Below are positions 10,433 to 18,415 of a stretch of 64,000 bases of DNA, piece by piece (within the stretch, counting starts at the first letter, position 1; every line of letters starts with the position of its first letter). Origin of the DNA: DAIODI01 sp046349255 (lineage in GTDB: Bacteria; Pseudomonadota; Alphaproteobacteria; Rhizobiales; Aestuariivirgaceae); contig JAXMCR010000002.1 in NCBI GenBank assembly GCA_046349255.1, positions 1,054,001-1,118,000 of the forward strand, given 5' to 3'. The notes below the pieces were generated by a model. It saw only the letters and a list, made by a program, of their open reading frames with translations. It did not search any database and was not told the origin of the DNA. The position numbers and the translations under genes are program-made.

Positions 10433-11314
10433 CTAGAGGCTCTTCGGCGCCGGCAGCCCCCGGCGCGCGCACGCGGCGCGGACCGTGTTGTGCAATAGGC
10501 AGGCGATCGTCATCGGCCCGACGCCACCGGGCACCGGCGTGATCGAGCCTGCGACCTTGGCGCAATCGTCGTAATCGCAGTCGCCGACGATGCGGCTCTT
10601 GCCGTCGCGCTCGATCCGGTTGATGCCGACGTCGATCACGCAGGCGCCGGGCTTCACCCAGTTGCTCTTCACCATCTCGGGCCGGCCGACGGCCGCAATG
10701 AGCAGGTCGGCGCGCCGGCAGACTTCTGGAAGATCCTTCGTCTTCGAGTGCGCGATCGTCACCGTGCAGCTTTCCTGGAGCAGCAGCTGCGCAACCGGCT
10801 TGCCGACGATGTTCGAGCGACCGATGACCACCGCCTCGAGCCCGGCGAGCGAGCCGAGTTCGTCCTTCGCCAGCATCACACAGCCGACCGGCGTGCACGG
10901 CACGAGGGCCTCCTGTCCGGTCGCGAGGCGGCCCGCGTTGACCACGTGAAACCCGTCGACGTCCTTCGCCGGGTCGATCGTGTTGATCACCTTGTCGGCG
11001 TCGATGTGTTTCGGCAGCGGCAACTGCACGAGAATGCCGTCGACCGCCGGATCGGCATTGAGCTTCTGGATCAGGTCGAGGAGCTCCTTCTCCGACGCGG
11101 TCTCCGGCAGCCGGTGCTCCCAGCTGTTCATGCCGACCTCGACGGTCTGCTTGGCCTTGTTGGCGACGTAGACCTTGCTCGCCGGATTTTCGCCGACGAG
11201 CACCACCGTCAGTCCGGGCGTGAATCCGTTCTTCGACTTCAACTCCTCCACGGCCTTCGCGATGCGGCCGCGCAGCCGCTCGGCAAATGCCTTTCCGTCG
11301 ATCACCTTGGCCAT
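10433..11314 (-). CDS. folD: Bifunctional methylenetetrahydrofolate dehydrogenase/cyclohydrolase FolD
   Basis: Interconverts 5,10-methylene-THF and 10-formyl-THF with NADP, supplying one-carbon units including the formyl donor for PurH. Motifs: YVANKAKQTVEVGM with the catalytic Lys near 50-60, DGILVQLPLPKH, GRSNIVGKPVAQLL of the Rossmann fold, and the C-terminal PGGVGPMTIACLL. 293 residues. In an organism that also encodes formate dehydrogenase it may take part in C1 flux, though that is inference. It begins three bases after the stop of the DUF167 gene, so yggT-DUF167-folD looks like an operon. Confidence 0.97.
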   Translation of the reverse strand: MAKVIDGKAFAERLRGRIAKAVEELKSKNGFTPGLTVVLVGENPASKVYVANKAKQTVEVGMNSWEHRLPETASEKELLDLIQKLNADPAVDGILVQLPLPKHIDADKVINTIDPAKDVDGFHVVNAGRLATGQEALVPCTPVGCVMLAKDELGSLAGLEAVVIGRSNIVGKPVAQLLLQESCTVTIAHSKTKDLPEVCRRADLLIAAVGRPEMVKSNWVKPGACVIDVGINRIERDGKSRIVGDCDYDDCAKVAGSITPVPGGVGPMTIACLLHNTVRAACARRGLPAPKSL

Positions 11315-11317
11315 GGT

Positions 11318-11641
11318 TCAGGTCCTCGTTGTCTGGTGTTGCGCGTGAGCAGAGAGTGTCTTGAGCCTGTCGTGCAGCGCCGACTCGGGGAGTCCGATGC
11401 GCAGGATCTTCGTTCGGCCGGATTCGCCACGATGGATCGCGATCGACGATTTTGGAACATGAAGCTCCGCCGACAGCAGCCGGACGACGGCGTCGTTGGC
11501 CTCGCCGTCCTTCGGTCGCGCCCGCACCTTGACCTCGAGCGACGGCGGGTCGAGCGCCACCGCCGTTACCGCATCGCGCGACGCGCCCGGCTGGACGCGC
11601 ACGGTGAGGAGTGTCGCCCTGTCGTCCGTTCGCGTCTTCAA
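11318..11641 (-). CDS. DUF167 (YggU) family protein
   Basis: A 107-residue small protein with the DUF167 pattern: LTVRVQPGASRDAV near the start, LEVKVRARPKDGEANDAVV in the middle and SGRTKILRI towards the end. The structure of the family is known but its role is not. The proposed TTG start at 11641 overlaps the yggT stop (TTGA); a GTG eleven codons further in is the alternative. Position between yggT and folD is typical of the yggT-yggU pair. Confidence 0.85.
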   Translation of the reverse strand: MKTRTDDRATLLTVRVQPGASRDAVTAVALDPPSLEVKVRARPKDGEANDAVVRLLSAELHVPKSSIAIHRGESGRTKILRIGLPESALHDRLKTLSAHAQHQTTRT

Positions 11642-11925
11642 AGGAGCGACTGCGTCCACTGGTTGATCGCGATCGCGGCGAACTGCAGGAGCACGATCAG
11701 GATCACGGGCGAAATGTCGATGCCGCCGAGGTCCGGCAAGAGACGCCGGATCGGCGCGAGCGCAGGCTCGGTCAGGCGGCGAAGGGCATAGCGCACCTGG
11801 CCCACGAACGGGTTGCGCGCGTCGAGCACGCGGAAGTTCGCGAGCAGCTCGACGATCACCGAAATGATCACGGCCCACATGTAGAGGTTGATCAGGGTGA
11901 GGATGAGCCAGATGAACGGGTACAT
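11638..11925 (-). CDS. YggT family integral membrane protein
   Basis: A 95-residue membrane protein starting MYPFIWLILTLINLYMWAVI with two hydrophobic helices (residues about 3-28 and 65-90) flanking the conserved VRYALRRLTEPALAPIRRLLPD loop, the YggT signature. Members are associated with osmotic tolerance or with chloroplast/bacterial membrane organisation, but the mechanism is unclear. First gene of the yggT-DUF167-folD run; divergent from tRNA-Ala, so its promoter should lie in 11926-12063. Confidence 0.88.
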   Translation of the reverse strand: MYPFIWLILTLINLYMWAVIISVIVELLANFRVLDARNPFVGQVRYALRRLTEPALAPIRRLLPDLGGIDISPVILIVLLQFAAIAINQWTQSLL

Positions 11926-12063
11926 GGGCCTAGGGCGCGCCAATGGTTTCGGGACCGCGGCGAGGTGTAACGGCCCGGCGGGCGGGGCGCAAGCGCCGCT
12001 CTCGTCGCGCCCTCGGGTTTGCTTGACTGGGGCGGGCAAGGCCTCTAGAAGCGGGGTCGGAAC

Positions 12064-12139
12064 GGGGCAGTAGCTCAGCTGGGAGAGCGCGGCGTTCGCA
12101 ATGCCGAGGTCAGGGGTTCGATCCCCCTCTGCTCCACCA
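12064..12139 (+). tRNA. tRNA-Ala (anticodon CGC)
   Basis: A 76-nt cloverleaf with encoded CCA. The acceptor GGGGCAG pairs with CTGCTCC (one G-T pair). The D arm is GCTC/GAGC, the anticodon stem CGGCG/TGCCG closes the loop TTCGCAA with anticodon CGC (reads GCG), and the T arm is AGGGG-TTCGATC-CCCCT. Its last 13 bases plus two following bases are duplicated at 14221-14235, marking it as the target of an integrative element. Confidence 0.97.
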
Positions 12140-12141
12140 TT
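12127..12141 (+). repeat. Direct repeat at tRNA-Ala 3' end (attL-like)
   Basis: CTCTGCTCCACCATT, overlapping the tRNA 3' acceptor strand and CCA. The identical 15 bases recur in the same orientation at 14221-14235, and the flanking bases differ at both ends. This is the geometry left when a tyrosine-recombinase element inserts into a tRNA 3' end. Confidence 0.8.
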
Positions 12142-12278
12142 ATCAAGTATCAATTCTTTGGTATTTAGTTGTTTTGTACGGGCAAGGGCCAGCGAGCATG
12201 CATCCCAGATGAACCCGACCTGAGCCGCGATCGGCAATCATCTCCAGTAAGACAACCAGTGTATTGTCTAATGCGTGG

Positions 12279-13199
12279 TCACATCGCGTTGTATTTCCTT
12301 GTAACCAGGTCCTTTACCACCTCAACACGGTCATACATATGAACCACAGGGATGGGACGACCTGCGACCAAAACTTTCTCATCTTCTAACCTCCAGAGGT
12401 CTGAATGATCTCCGCATAAGGTCAAAACGGGACCTTCATTCGATGAATATATCCGAACATTATTGAAGCCCCCGTCAATGATGACCTTGTTAAGCATTGG
12501 TTGATCTACGATTTTGTATACCCTCTTTGTCATTTCAATTACTATTATTGAAACCAGACGTAGTATTGTTTTTGAACATCCTATGATAGTACCGGCACAA
12601 ATAATCGGGTGTCCAATAGCTTTGTTAAATTCGTCTACGCCGTACATTGAGTGGTACCAATGATTATCGGGGCGCTCGAAGTCAGCGCTGAATTTCATTC
12701 CGTTCTGTGCAAATAAGTGAAGCTCCGAGTTATCAATATTTGCAAATGGGTCGGCTTGAAAAAATACGTCTCGCACATCGGAAATCATAACATTGGTATA
12801 GCATAGGTTTATCTTCAAAAAGTTTTCGTACTCAAACCAACGACCAGCAATCGGATACATCCATCTACTAAGACACTTTTTAAGCTCTGTTTCGAAGAAA
12901 AATCGTGATCCGGTTTTTAATAGACAAAACAATCGTAATATTGAAATTTGAATTCTATATAACATTTTTGCAACCAAATACTTTTGAATCAATAGCCAGC
13001 TGCTCTCTGTCGGGATAATTATTATATTGTATTTAAGACTAATTGAGGAAATGTTTTCGTCTGATACATCAGTAATAATCGCAATATCTACGTTATCCTT
13101 ACAGTTTTTCCTCGCTGAAACTGCAAATGTGTAAAAATCTTGAATTTTTATACCTGTAGCAAATCCCAGGATGAGATTTCTTTCCGGTCTGTCCCGCAT
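12279..13199 (-). CDS. Putative glycosyltransferase-like protein, AT-rich, probably acquired
   Basis: A 306-residue frame in strikingly AT-rich DNA. The mid part MISDVRDVFFQADPF resembles the D-x-D region of GT-A-type transferases of the kind that read 'DVRDV.FQ.DPF'. Before it are AIITDVSDE and NIIIIPTES, strand-like elements of a nucleotide-sugar fold, and after it ICAGTIIGCSKTILRLV. The family is not one I can name. The start at 13199 (MRDRPERNLILGF) is preferred: the open frame extends to 13265, but those codons come from the G-rich repeat at 13234-13275. Its sole intact status in a decayed island makes it the likely cargo. Function is inferred only from the acidic motif. Confidence 0.5.
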   Translation of the reverse strand: MRDRPERNLILGFATGIKIQDFYTFAVSARKNCKDNVDIAIITDVSDENISSISLKYNIIIIPTESSWLLIQKYLVAKMLYRIQISILRLFCLLKTGSRFFFETELKKCLSRWMYPIAGRWFEYENFLKINLCYTNVMISDVRDVFFQADPFANIDNSELHLFAQNGMKFSADFERPDNHWYHSMYGVDEFNKAIGHPIICAGTIIGCSKTILRLVSIIVIEMTKRVYKIVDQPMLNKVIIDGGFNNVRIYSSNEGPVLTLCGDHSDLWRLEDEKVLVAGRPIPVVHMYDRVEVVKDLVTRKYNAM

Positions 13200-13233
13200 C
13201 ACCTTTGCTTTCTGTTCTAGCTGTTTTTCATGG

Positions 13234-13275
13234 CTGTTATTGCCACCCACCCCCAAGACCCCCATACCCGCGGGT
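13234..13275 (-). repeat. G-rich motif, copy 1
   Basis: About 42 bases which, on the minus strand, contain GGGGGTGGGTGG. They align along their whole length with 18416-18458, differing at about ten positions. This copy lies just beyond the 3' end of the integrase remnant. Probably a piece shared by related integrative elements; role unknown. Confidence 0.6.
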
Positions 13276-13347
13276 CTTCGGACTAAAAAGCATACCTTTC
13301 CAGCAGCTTATTCTTCTAACTTGGCACGACATCACGGGTCTAATGCC

Positions 13348-14220
13348 TTATACGGATCGGAAGTGCACCACGTTACCCTGCTCGGGCAATGGAGTGCAGT
13401 TTGAAGCCCAAGCCTCTATAGTTTGCTGCCGCTTCTCCAGCGCCTTGCTGCGCCGGTAGGCGAGTTCAACCGCGTTGCCGACCTTGTGAGATCGCGCAAG
13501 CTCAACAATGTTACGTGAAAGGTCGTCTCATCTCCGCACCAATCTCGAAACGAGCTTCGGAAACCGTGTACCGTCCTTGTCCACTCCCATCTTCCTGAGC
13601 AGCATTTCGATTGGCGTATGAATTAGAGGTTTGCCCGGCTTGAACTCCGGAAGCACGTAATCCGAACTGCTGTGCGCATGCAGTCGGTTCAACACATCCA
13701 ATGCAGGTTTGGAGAGGGGAATCGGGTGAAGCTCGGCTCGCTTGGTCCTATGAAGCCGGAATCCTCCACACTGCGCCCGCTAGATCAAGCTCCTCCCGTT
13801 TGGCCTTCAATGCCTCACTCGTCCGGCACGCGGTGAGGATCGTCGCCTCCAAAGCTCTTGCTGCTAACGCATCCCGTTCTCCAAGTTGCAGCACCAGCCG
13901 ATTTTCCATCGCGGGCAGATGCCCTCGAGCGAGACGGGGAGGACGCCTTTGCGGTAGCCGTGCCATCGCGCGGAATTGTCGCCGTCTCTCCAACCGTGGA
14001 CCATAGTCCAGAACCTACTCGATCCGGCTGCGCACACGTGACGCCGTTTCGTGCTTGGTTGACCAGATTGGGCTTAGTACGCCCAAAACCTCTACTGTGC
14101 CGACCGACCGAAAGCCCGCGGATCGGAGCGCAAATAGGTGGTCATGGTTTGTCCCCACTGGTAGCGGTGCTTCTCGTCTCGCCAACCACTTTCCAGAGGG
14201 GCAACGAGAAGGTCGGCGCA
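13348..14220 (-). pseudogene. Tyrosine-recombinase integrase remnant (P4 type), multiply frameshifted
   Basis: Successive pieces of one integrase appear in order along the minus strand in different frames. They are WRDEKHRYQW (ending at the stop at 14092), VLGVLSPIWSTKHETASRVR (stop at 14015), ILTACRTSEALKAKREELD (stop at 13748), then RTKRAELHPIPLS and IEMLLRKMG, then VHGFRSSFRDWCGDE near 13520-13575, and finally VGNAVELAYRRSKALEKRQQ before the stop at 13348. Catalytic Arg (CRTSE), His-x-x-Arg (HGFR) and Tyr (AYRR) are all still visible. The N-terminal DUF4102-type arm-binding domain is missing: similarity stops at the 15-bp repeat. At least four frame changes make it non-functional. Confidence 0.85.
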
Positions 14221-14235
14221 CTCTGCTCCACCATT
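14221..14235 (+). repeat. Direct repeat of tRNA-Ala 3' end (attR-like)
   Basis: Exact 15-base copy of 12127-12141 in the same orientation, without the rest of a tRNA. It marks the right end of the island. The integrase remnant abuts it on the left; on its right core-type DNA resumes, with the terminator of the amidotransferase gene. Confidence 0.8.
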
Positions 14236-14306
14236 TCCGCCAAGTTCGTTGCCATGATCCTCGCGCTTCGCCCGCGACGCCCATCCGGCGCGCTCGTGAA
14301 ACAAAA

Positions 14307-14329
14307 GGAGGCCGGACGGGCCGGCCTCC
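14307..14329 (-). terminator. Rho-independent terminator for the minus strand
   Basis: A perfect nine-base-pair stem GGAGGCCGG/CCGGCCTCC with a five-base loop, followed on the minus strand by TTTTGT. It lies about 135 bases past the stop of the glutamine amidotransferase gene and presumably ends that transcript. The 14330-14464 stretch between them holds no gene I can support. Confidence 0.75.
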
Positions 14330-14464
14330 AGATGAACGAGCTCCGGGTACGCAATACTTCCATCCCGGATAACTGTCAGTCCGCAAGAGTCGAACCAGCC
14401 GCGCGACCGCAAGATGTAGTCGTTCCGAAGCGGTCCCTGTCGAAATAACGGCCGCGCAGGCGGG

Positions 14465-15235
14465 TCAGCCGCTTTCGCGTTGCAAAGTGCAATTGCAGTC
14501 TGCAACGTCGGCGCGGCTGCGCGACGCGAGCCAATGGTCGAGGAACCGGTCGAGCCACTGCTCGACGGCATGGTCGTGGATGAGGCGGCCTTCGAGATGG
14601 GCGTCCCGGTCCTGCGCTCCCGGCAGCGAGAACCGGTGCGCGGCCCGCGCTGTCCAGCGGTGCACCATGGCGAGCGTCACTTCCGGATGGAACTGGAGCC
14701 CGAACGCGGTGTCACCGTAGCGCATCGCCTGGTTGCGGAAGTCGTCACCCTCGGCGAGCAATTCGGCTCCGGCCGGAAGGTCGAAGCCTTCCCGGTGCCA
14801 GTGGTAGACCTTCTCCGGCCACGGTCCCAGTTCCGCGCCTTTCGGCGTGGGCCGTACGGCGTAATAGCCGATCTCGGCGCGACCTTCGGGATGCGGCGAG
14901 ACCTTCGCCCCGAGATGGCGCGCCAGAAGCTGCGCGCCGAGGCAGATGCCGAGGTAGGGGACGTTCTGGTCGAGCGGCCGGCCGATCCAGTCGATCTCGT
15001 AGCGGATGAAATCGAGCTGCGTGCAGTCGTTGGCGCTCATCGGGCCGCCGAACACCACCACGCCCGCGTACTCCGAAAGGTCTTCCGGCAGCGTGTGACC
15101 AAGGCAGGGGCGGCGCACGTCGAGGGCGTAGCCGCGCTTCCTGAGCTTCACACCCACCCGGCCGGGGGTCGAGGTCTCCTGGTGGACGATCAGCAGCACC
15201 TTGCCGGGTGCGGACGGGAAGACCGGCACGCTCAT
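14465..15235 (-). CDS. Class I glutamine amidotransferase (GMP synthase-like domain protein)
   Basis: A 256-residue cytoplasmic protein with the triad-type amidotransferase fold: nucleophile Cys in YLGICLGAQLLARHLGA (about residues 95-111) and His/Glu in GLQFHPEVT (about 180-188), plus GVVVFGGPMSAND. Stand-alone members of this family are glutamine or gamma-glutamyl hydrolases/transferases (PuuD- or YfeJ-like), and the substrate is not deducible. The ATG at 15235 is chosen because the sequence upstream of MSVPVFPS in the frame is low-complexity Pro/Arg. No synthetase partner is adjacent. Confidence 0.85.
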   Translation of the reverse strand: MSVPVFPSAPGKVLLIVHQETSTPGRVGVKLRKRGYALDVRRPCLGHTLPEDLSEYAGVVVFGGPMSANDCTQLDFIRYEIDWIGRPLDQNVPYLGICLGAQLLARHLGAKVSPHPEGRAEIGYYAVRPTPKGAELGPWPEKVYHWHREGFDLPAGAELLAEGDDFRNQAMRYGDTAFGLQFHPEVTLAMVHRWTARAAHRFSLPGAQDRDAHLEGRLIHDHAVEQWLDRFLDHWLASRSRADVADCNCTLQRESG

Positions 15236-15287
15236 CGCGGGTCTCCGGTCAGCCGATCGCGGACGCGGCAGACGTCCGCCGCGCGGG

Positions 15288-15608
15288 TCAGCCGCCGTTG
15301 CCGGGGTAGCTTGGATACTGGCCGTAAGCATAGGGTTGGAAGGGCGGGTTGGCGGAGTAGCCACGGACGCGCGGATAACCCCAGTAGTGCCAGTGGCCGT
15401 AATTGCGTGGCGCCCAGTACTGCCGGTCGGTCGGCAGTGGCGGGTGGCCGGGCGGCAGCATGTTGGCTTCCGACAGGTTCGAGGTCGGATGTCCGGGTCC
15501 GCACCAGTAATAGGACAGGCAGCCGCCTGCCTGGGCCGGCTGGGTGGTGGCGAGAACGGCCGACACGGCGGCGCCCGCCAGCAAATGCTTCAATGACCTG
15601 TCGTGCAT
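15288..15608 (-). CDS. Small secreted Gly/Pro/Tyr-rich protein, unknown function
   Basis: A 106-residue product with a plausible signal peptide (MHDRSLKHLLAGAAVSAVLATTQPAQA, cleavage after AQA) and a mature part rich in Tyr, Pro, Gly and Trp, for example YWGYPRVRGY and PYAYGQYPSYPGNGG. It has two Cys close together (GGCLSYYWCGPG). A GGCAGG ribosome site precedes the ATG directly. I do not recognise the family; it looks like a periplasmic or surface protein. The 222 bases upstream to 15830 show no gene. Confidence 0.55.
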   Translation of the reverse strand: MHDRSLKHLLAGAAVSAVLATTQPAQAGGCLSYYWCGPGHPTSNLSEANMLPPGHPPLPTDRQYWAPRNYGHWHYWGYPRVRGYSANPPFQPYAYGQYPSYPGNGG

Positions 15609-15830
15609 CCTGCCAGTTCCCGTTCGAGGACCGATTGCAAAGGATATGCACGATCTTGGTAAACGGAGGGTGAACCGGTCGTGTCATGCGGAAACCATCG
15701 ATACGGCGGGCCGGCCGCCAGCAGGACCCTCGGCACATATCACAATCGTGATCGAAGATGAACGCGAGCCGAACGAGAGGGTCGGTAAACGGCGGCCGCC
15801 ATGCGGGCAGCGCAGGCTGTCACCGTCGCG

Positions 15831-16895
15831 CTATCGAGACGTGCGCGCGAAGCCCTCCGCCGGCACCGCAATCGTCCGCAGCGGCGCGAGGAGAAGCGCA
15901 GCCAGCGGCTTCTGCCAGCGCAGTTCGACGCTGCGGTGCAGGGCGACCGCCAGACCCGTGACCACGGCGGTGGCGAGCACGATCCGCACGGAGACGGGCG
16001 GAACCACAGGCGCAAGCTCGCGCATGACGATCAGCCCGATGTTCTGGTGGATCAGATACAGGGGATAGCTGACAAGACCGAGCAACGTCACCGCACGCGG
16101 TATCCGCAGGCGGGTCATGCGAAGCCCTCCGAAAGCCAGAATGCCGATCGCGAGGCCAAGCCAAGGCAGGTCTGCAAAGCGCGGGGATATCGTGAGCAGC
16201 ACCGCGGCCACCACGCTCGCTGCGGTCAGGGCCCGTGACCAGCCGGACCGCGATTCCCAGGCTATGATGCCGACCAGGAAGAGTGGCGCGAACGGCGCAA
16301 TCAGGAGCTCCTGCGATACGAAGCCCGCATGCACGCCGGCCGGAAGGTCTTCGGCGGCAAGGGCCATCACCATCGCCACGGCGCAGAACAACGCCCAGGC
16401 GAGCGACATCGAAAGGCCTCGCGCCACGACATAGAGCACGGCGAACAGCGCGTAGAACTTCAGTTCGACCACGAGAGACCAATACGCTCCATCAACCGGT
16501 GGCCAGCCCGGGATCGCCTCGAGCCACACGAGGTTGCCGAGCGCGTGAAGCATGCCGATCTCGCGGCCCGGCAATCCGGCGATCGCCACGGCGACAAACG
16601 TCATCACGACCGCCGCCATGTATGCCGGCTGCAGCCGGGCCACGCGTTTGGCGAGAAACTCCGCCACCGTCGGCGTCCGCTCCAGCGTCATGAAGATGCA
16701 GAAGCCGCTGATGGCGAAGAAGAGGTCGACGCCGTAAGCGCCGATCGGGAAGGAGAGCGGCATCGAGTCGGCACGGTAGTAATGAGCCGGGAACCGGGTC
16801 GTGTAGTGAAACAGGAGCACTGCCGCGATCGCGATCGCGCGCAGCCCATCGACGTTTTCCAGCCGCTCTCTGCCCGTTGTCCCGTCCACCCGCAT
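15831..16895 (-). CDS. Acyltransferase 3 family membrane protein (OafA/YrhL-like)
   Basis: A 354-residue polytopic protein starting with LENVDGLRAIAIAAVLLFHY, the first helix and R/H signature of acyltransferase family 3. It continues with GVDLFFAISGFCIF and KRVARLQPAYMAAVV, and about ten hydrophobic helices follow. Such enzymes O-acylate sugars of lipopolysaccharide, exopolysaccharide or peptidoglycan from the cytoplasmic membrane. No glycan cluster is next to it, so the acceptor is unknown. The residue usually Arg in 'R..R..P' is kept as RVARLQP. Confidence 0.9.
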   Translation of the reverse strand: MRVDGTTGRERLENVDGLRAIAIAAVLLFHYTTRFPAHYYRADSMPLSFPIGAYGVDLFFAISGFCIFMTLERTPTVAEFLAKRVARLQPAYMAAVVMTFVAVAIAGLPGREIGMLHALGNLVWLEAIPGWPPVDGAYWSLVVELKFYALFAVLYVVARGLSMSLAWALFCAVAMVMALAAEDLPAGVHAGFVSQELLIAPFAPLFLVGIIAWESRSGWSRALTAASVVAAVLLTISPRFADLPWLGLAIGILAFGGLRMTRLRIPRAVTLLGLVSYPLYLIHQNIGLIVMRELAPVVPPVSVRIVLATAVVTGLAVALHRSVELRWQKPLAALLLAPLRTIAVPAEGFARTSR

Positions 16896-17124
16896 TTATG
16901 GAGCAATACTTGCGCAATACTAACCTTTGACTATGCTTCTGACGACAAATCGAGGCCCTATCGTGTGAATTCTACGAAAAATTCTTGTAGACAGCGGGGC
17001 GAGTTTTACTCGATCGCCATATGCTTCGCGGTGACGACACGGCGGAGCGGCGACAGAACACGGGCCGGACCGCGACGGCCAAGCGGTCATCAAGCCAGGT
17101 GGCGATGACCTGCCCGGCGATGAT

Positions 17125-17337
17125 CTAAAGGCTTGGGTATGAAAAATCCCAGCCGTTCTCGCAGTACTTGCACCACGCGTCGTCGATCTCGGGTTCCGAC
17201 TCGTTGCCGATCAGGAGGCGCGCTCGCTTGTAAAACTCCTCGACATCCAAACCGTCTGGAAGCATGTCCAATAGACAGTCCACAATTTCACTATCGACGG
17301 AAGTCGAGTTCATCAGATCAATCCAATAATGCGCCAA
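17125..17337 (-). CDS. Small acidic hypothetical protein
   Basis: A 70-residue frame (TTG start at 17337; an ATG at 17313 is an alternative) with a plausible soluble helical sequence: acidic middle VDCLLDMLPDGLDVEEFYKRARLL and aromatic tail DAWCKYCENGWDF. It lies in the AT-richer accessory stretch before tRNA-Thr. No family recognised. An AGGG lies close upstream of the TTG. Could be a real small cargo gene or chance. Confidence 0.4.
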   Translation of the reverse strand: MAHYWIDLMNSTSVDSEIVDCLLDMLPDGLDVEEFYKRARLLIGNESEPEIDDAWCKYCENGWDFSYPSL

Positions 17338-17830
17338 TATGCCCTAACGTAAAAATAGTCGTTGTGCAAAGCTTAGGTGTTCCAAGCGGTGACTACCCTA
17401 CCCAAAGAGAACAGTACCATGGACCGCAGGACAATGGCTTAGGCTACCCTCTTTCTGGTACTCGATACGGCGATTCACACGCGTCCATCACGCGGGCACG
17501 CGGAGGCGTTGTTATCCTTTATGGGCGCGGCCGCGACTCGCCGACTCTGAACAGGCAGTCACCTTCAACAAGAATTCCTGCCGCTGGACATCCAGGGGTA
17601 AAACAAATGGAAATGGCCACGAGTGGCTGTTCTGACTGTATAATGACAGTCGAAGGCGCGGTATTGTCAGCGCGAAGTGCCTCTAAACATCTGGTTTCTG
17701 AGAAAACGAAAAACGGATTTTAAAGGCTGTCCTAACGGATGCTAGACGTTCGACACTGTAAGGTTCGTGCGACGAATAACGAACGCGCGTAACTGACGAC
17801 ATAGCATCTCAAGAGAGGACTGCAAGCAAC
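17338..17830. other. 493-base stretch with no supported gene
   Basis: Mixed composition, lower in GC than the core. Open frames here do not look like proteins (Arg/Ser-rich, no domains, no ribosome site). It presumably contains the promoter of the gene at 17831, preceded by AAGAGAGGACTGCAAGC, but no convincing -35/-10 pair stands out. Confidence 0.5.
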
Positions 17831-18343
17831 ATGACGAACAAAGTACTCGCTACACTTGGTTTAGCTTCGTGTCTCTCGCTGAGTATTGGTCCAGCCAGCG
17901 CTGCAACATTTAATATTACGTTCGCCGAAAACGGCGGAAGTCTTTCTCTTGGATCTTTTGATGCACCCTCTAGCGGCGGAACAGTTACAGCATTCAACGT
18001 GGCTATAGGTTCAATAACATACAAATACTTGTTTGATGTTCTAGGGCTTCCCCCTCTATCGTATGATCTCGCCACGAACACTCTTTCCAAAAACTCCGAT
18101 AATCCTGCAAATCAATTGAGTGTAGACGCTAATCTTCGCGTTCTGGCGTTTGATAACGGGCCTCTGAGGAGTTACTATTTCGGGGCGTTCAATCCTACTT
18201 CAGGGCGAATAGAATTTGATTTTGCTGCAGGTTCATACACCATAGCGGCTGTACCTATCCCCGCCGCCCTCCCACTCTTCGCCACAGGCCTCGCCGCCGT
18301 CGGCTACGTCGGGCGCAGGCGCAAGGCTAAAGCTGCCGCATGA
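17831..18343 (+). CDS. VPLPA-CTERM (exosortase-sorted) exported protein
   Basis: A 170-residue protein with a signal peptide (MTNKVLATLGLASCLSLSIGPASA), a mature region of Ser/Thr/Asn-rich beta type, and a C-terminal sorting signal: AAVPIPAALPLFATGLAAVG, then the basic tail YVGRRRKAKAAA. That tripartite VPxPA-helix-basic end is the PEP-CTERM-like tag processed by an exosortase, usually in exopolysaccharide-producing bacteria. No exosortase is in the window. The body is AT-rich while the last 35 codons, encoding the tag, return to core GC, as if the tag DNA has a different history. A GAGAGGA ribosome site precedes the ATG. Confidence 0.8.
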   Translation: MTNKVLATLGLASCLSLSIGPASAATFNITFAENGGSLSLGSFDAPSSGGTVTAFNVAIGSITYKYLFDVLGLPPLSYDLATNTLSKNSDNPANQLSVDANLRVLAFDNGPLRSYYFGAFNPTSGRIEFDFAAGSYTIAAVPIPAALPLFATGLAAVGYVGRRRKAKAAA

Positions 18344-18365
18344 TCCTTAGACACTGCAGTTAAGG

Positions 18366-18395
18366 GCCCCGGTCACCATCCGGGGCTTTCGTTTG
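18366..18395 (+). terminator. Rho-independent terminator after the VPLPA-CTERM gene
   Basis: A seven-base-pair stem GCCCCGG/CCGGGGC around TCACCAT, followed by TTTCGTTT. It begins 22 bases after the stop. Confidence 0.8.
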
Positions 18396-18415
18396 TGAGA
18401 GGAAGGTGTTCCTTA

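Larger units (their letters stand above)
12142..14220. mobile_element. Decayed integrative element at tRNA-Ala
   Basis: About 2.1 kb bounded by two copies of a 15-bp tRNA-derived repeat. Inside are one AT-rich glycosyltransferase-like gene, a copy of a G-rich motif also found next to tRNA-Thr, and the frameshifted remains of a P4-type tyrosine integrase. Base composition is conspicuously low in GC at 12279-13200 compared with both flanks. No transfer, replication or toxin genes are visible, so this is a remnant, not an active element. Confidence 0.75.

Noticed and set aside
14259..14464. Possible structured RNA or tRNA fragment downstream of the amidotransferase
   Set aside because: A GGTTCGACTC string looks like a T-loop, but its flanks do not pair and no cloverleaf can be drawn; only the terminator hairpin is convincing.
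17133..17723. 197-codon plus-strand frame in the accessory stretch
   Set aside because: Ser/Arg-rich, overlaps the minus-strand small gene, no ribosome site and no recognisable domain.
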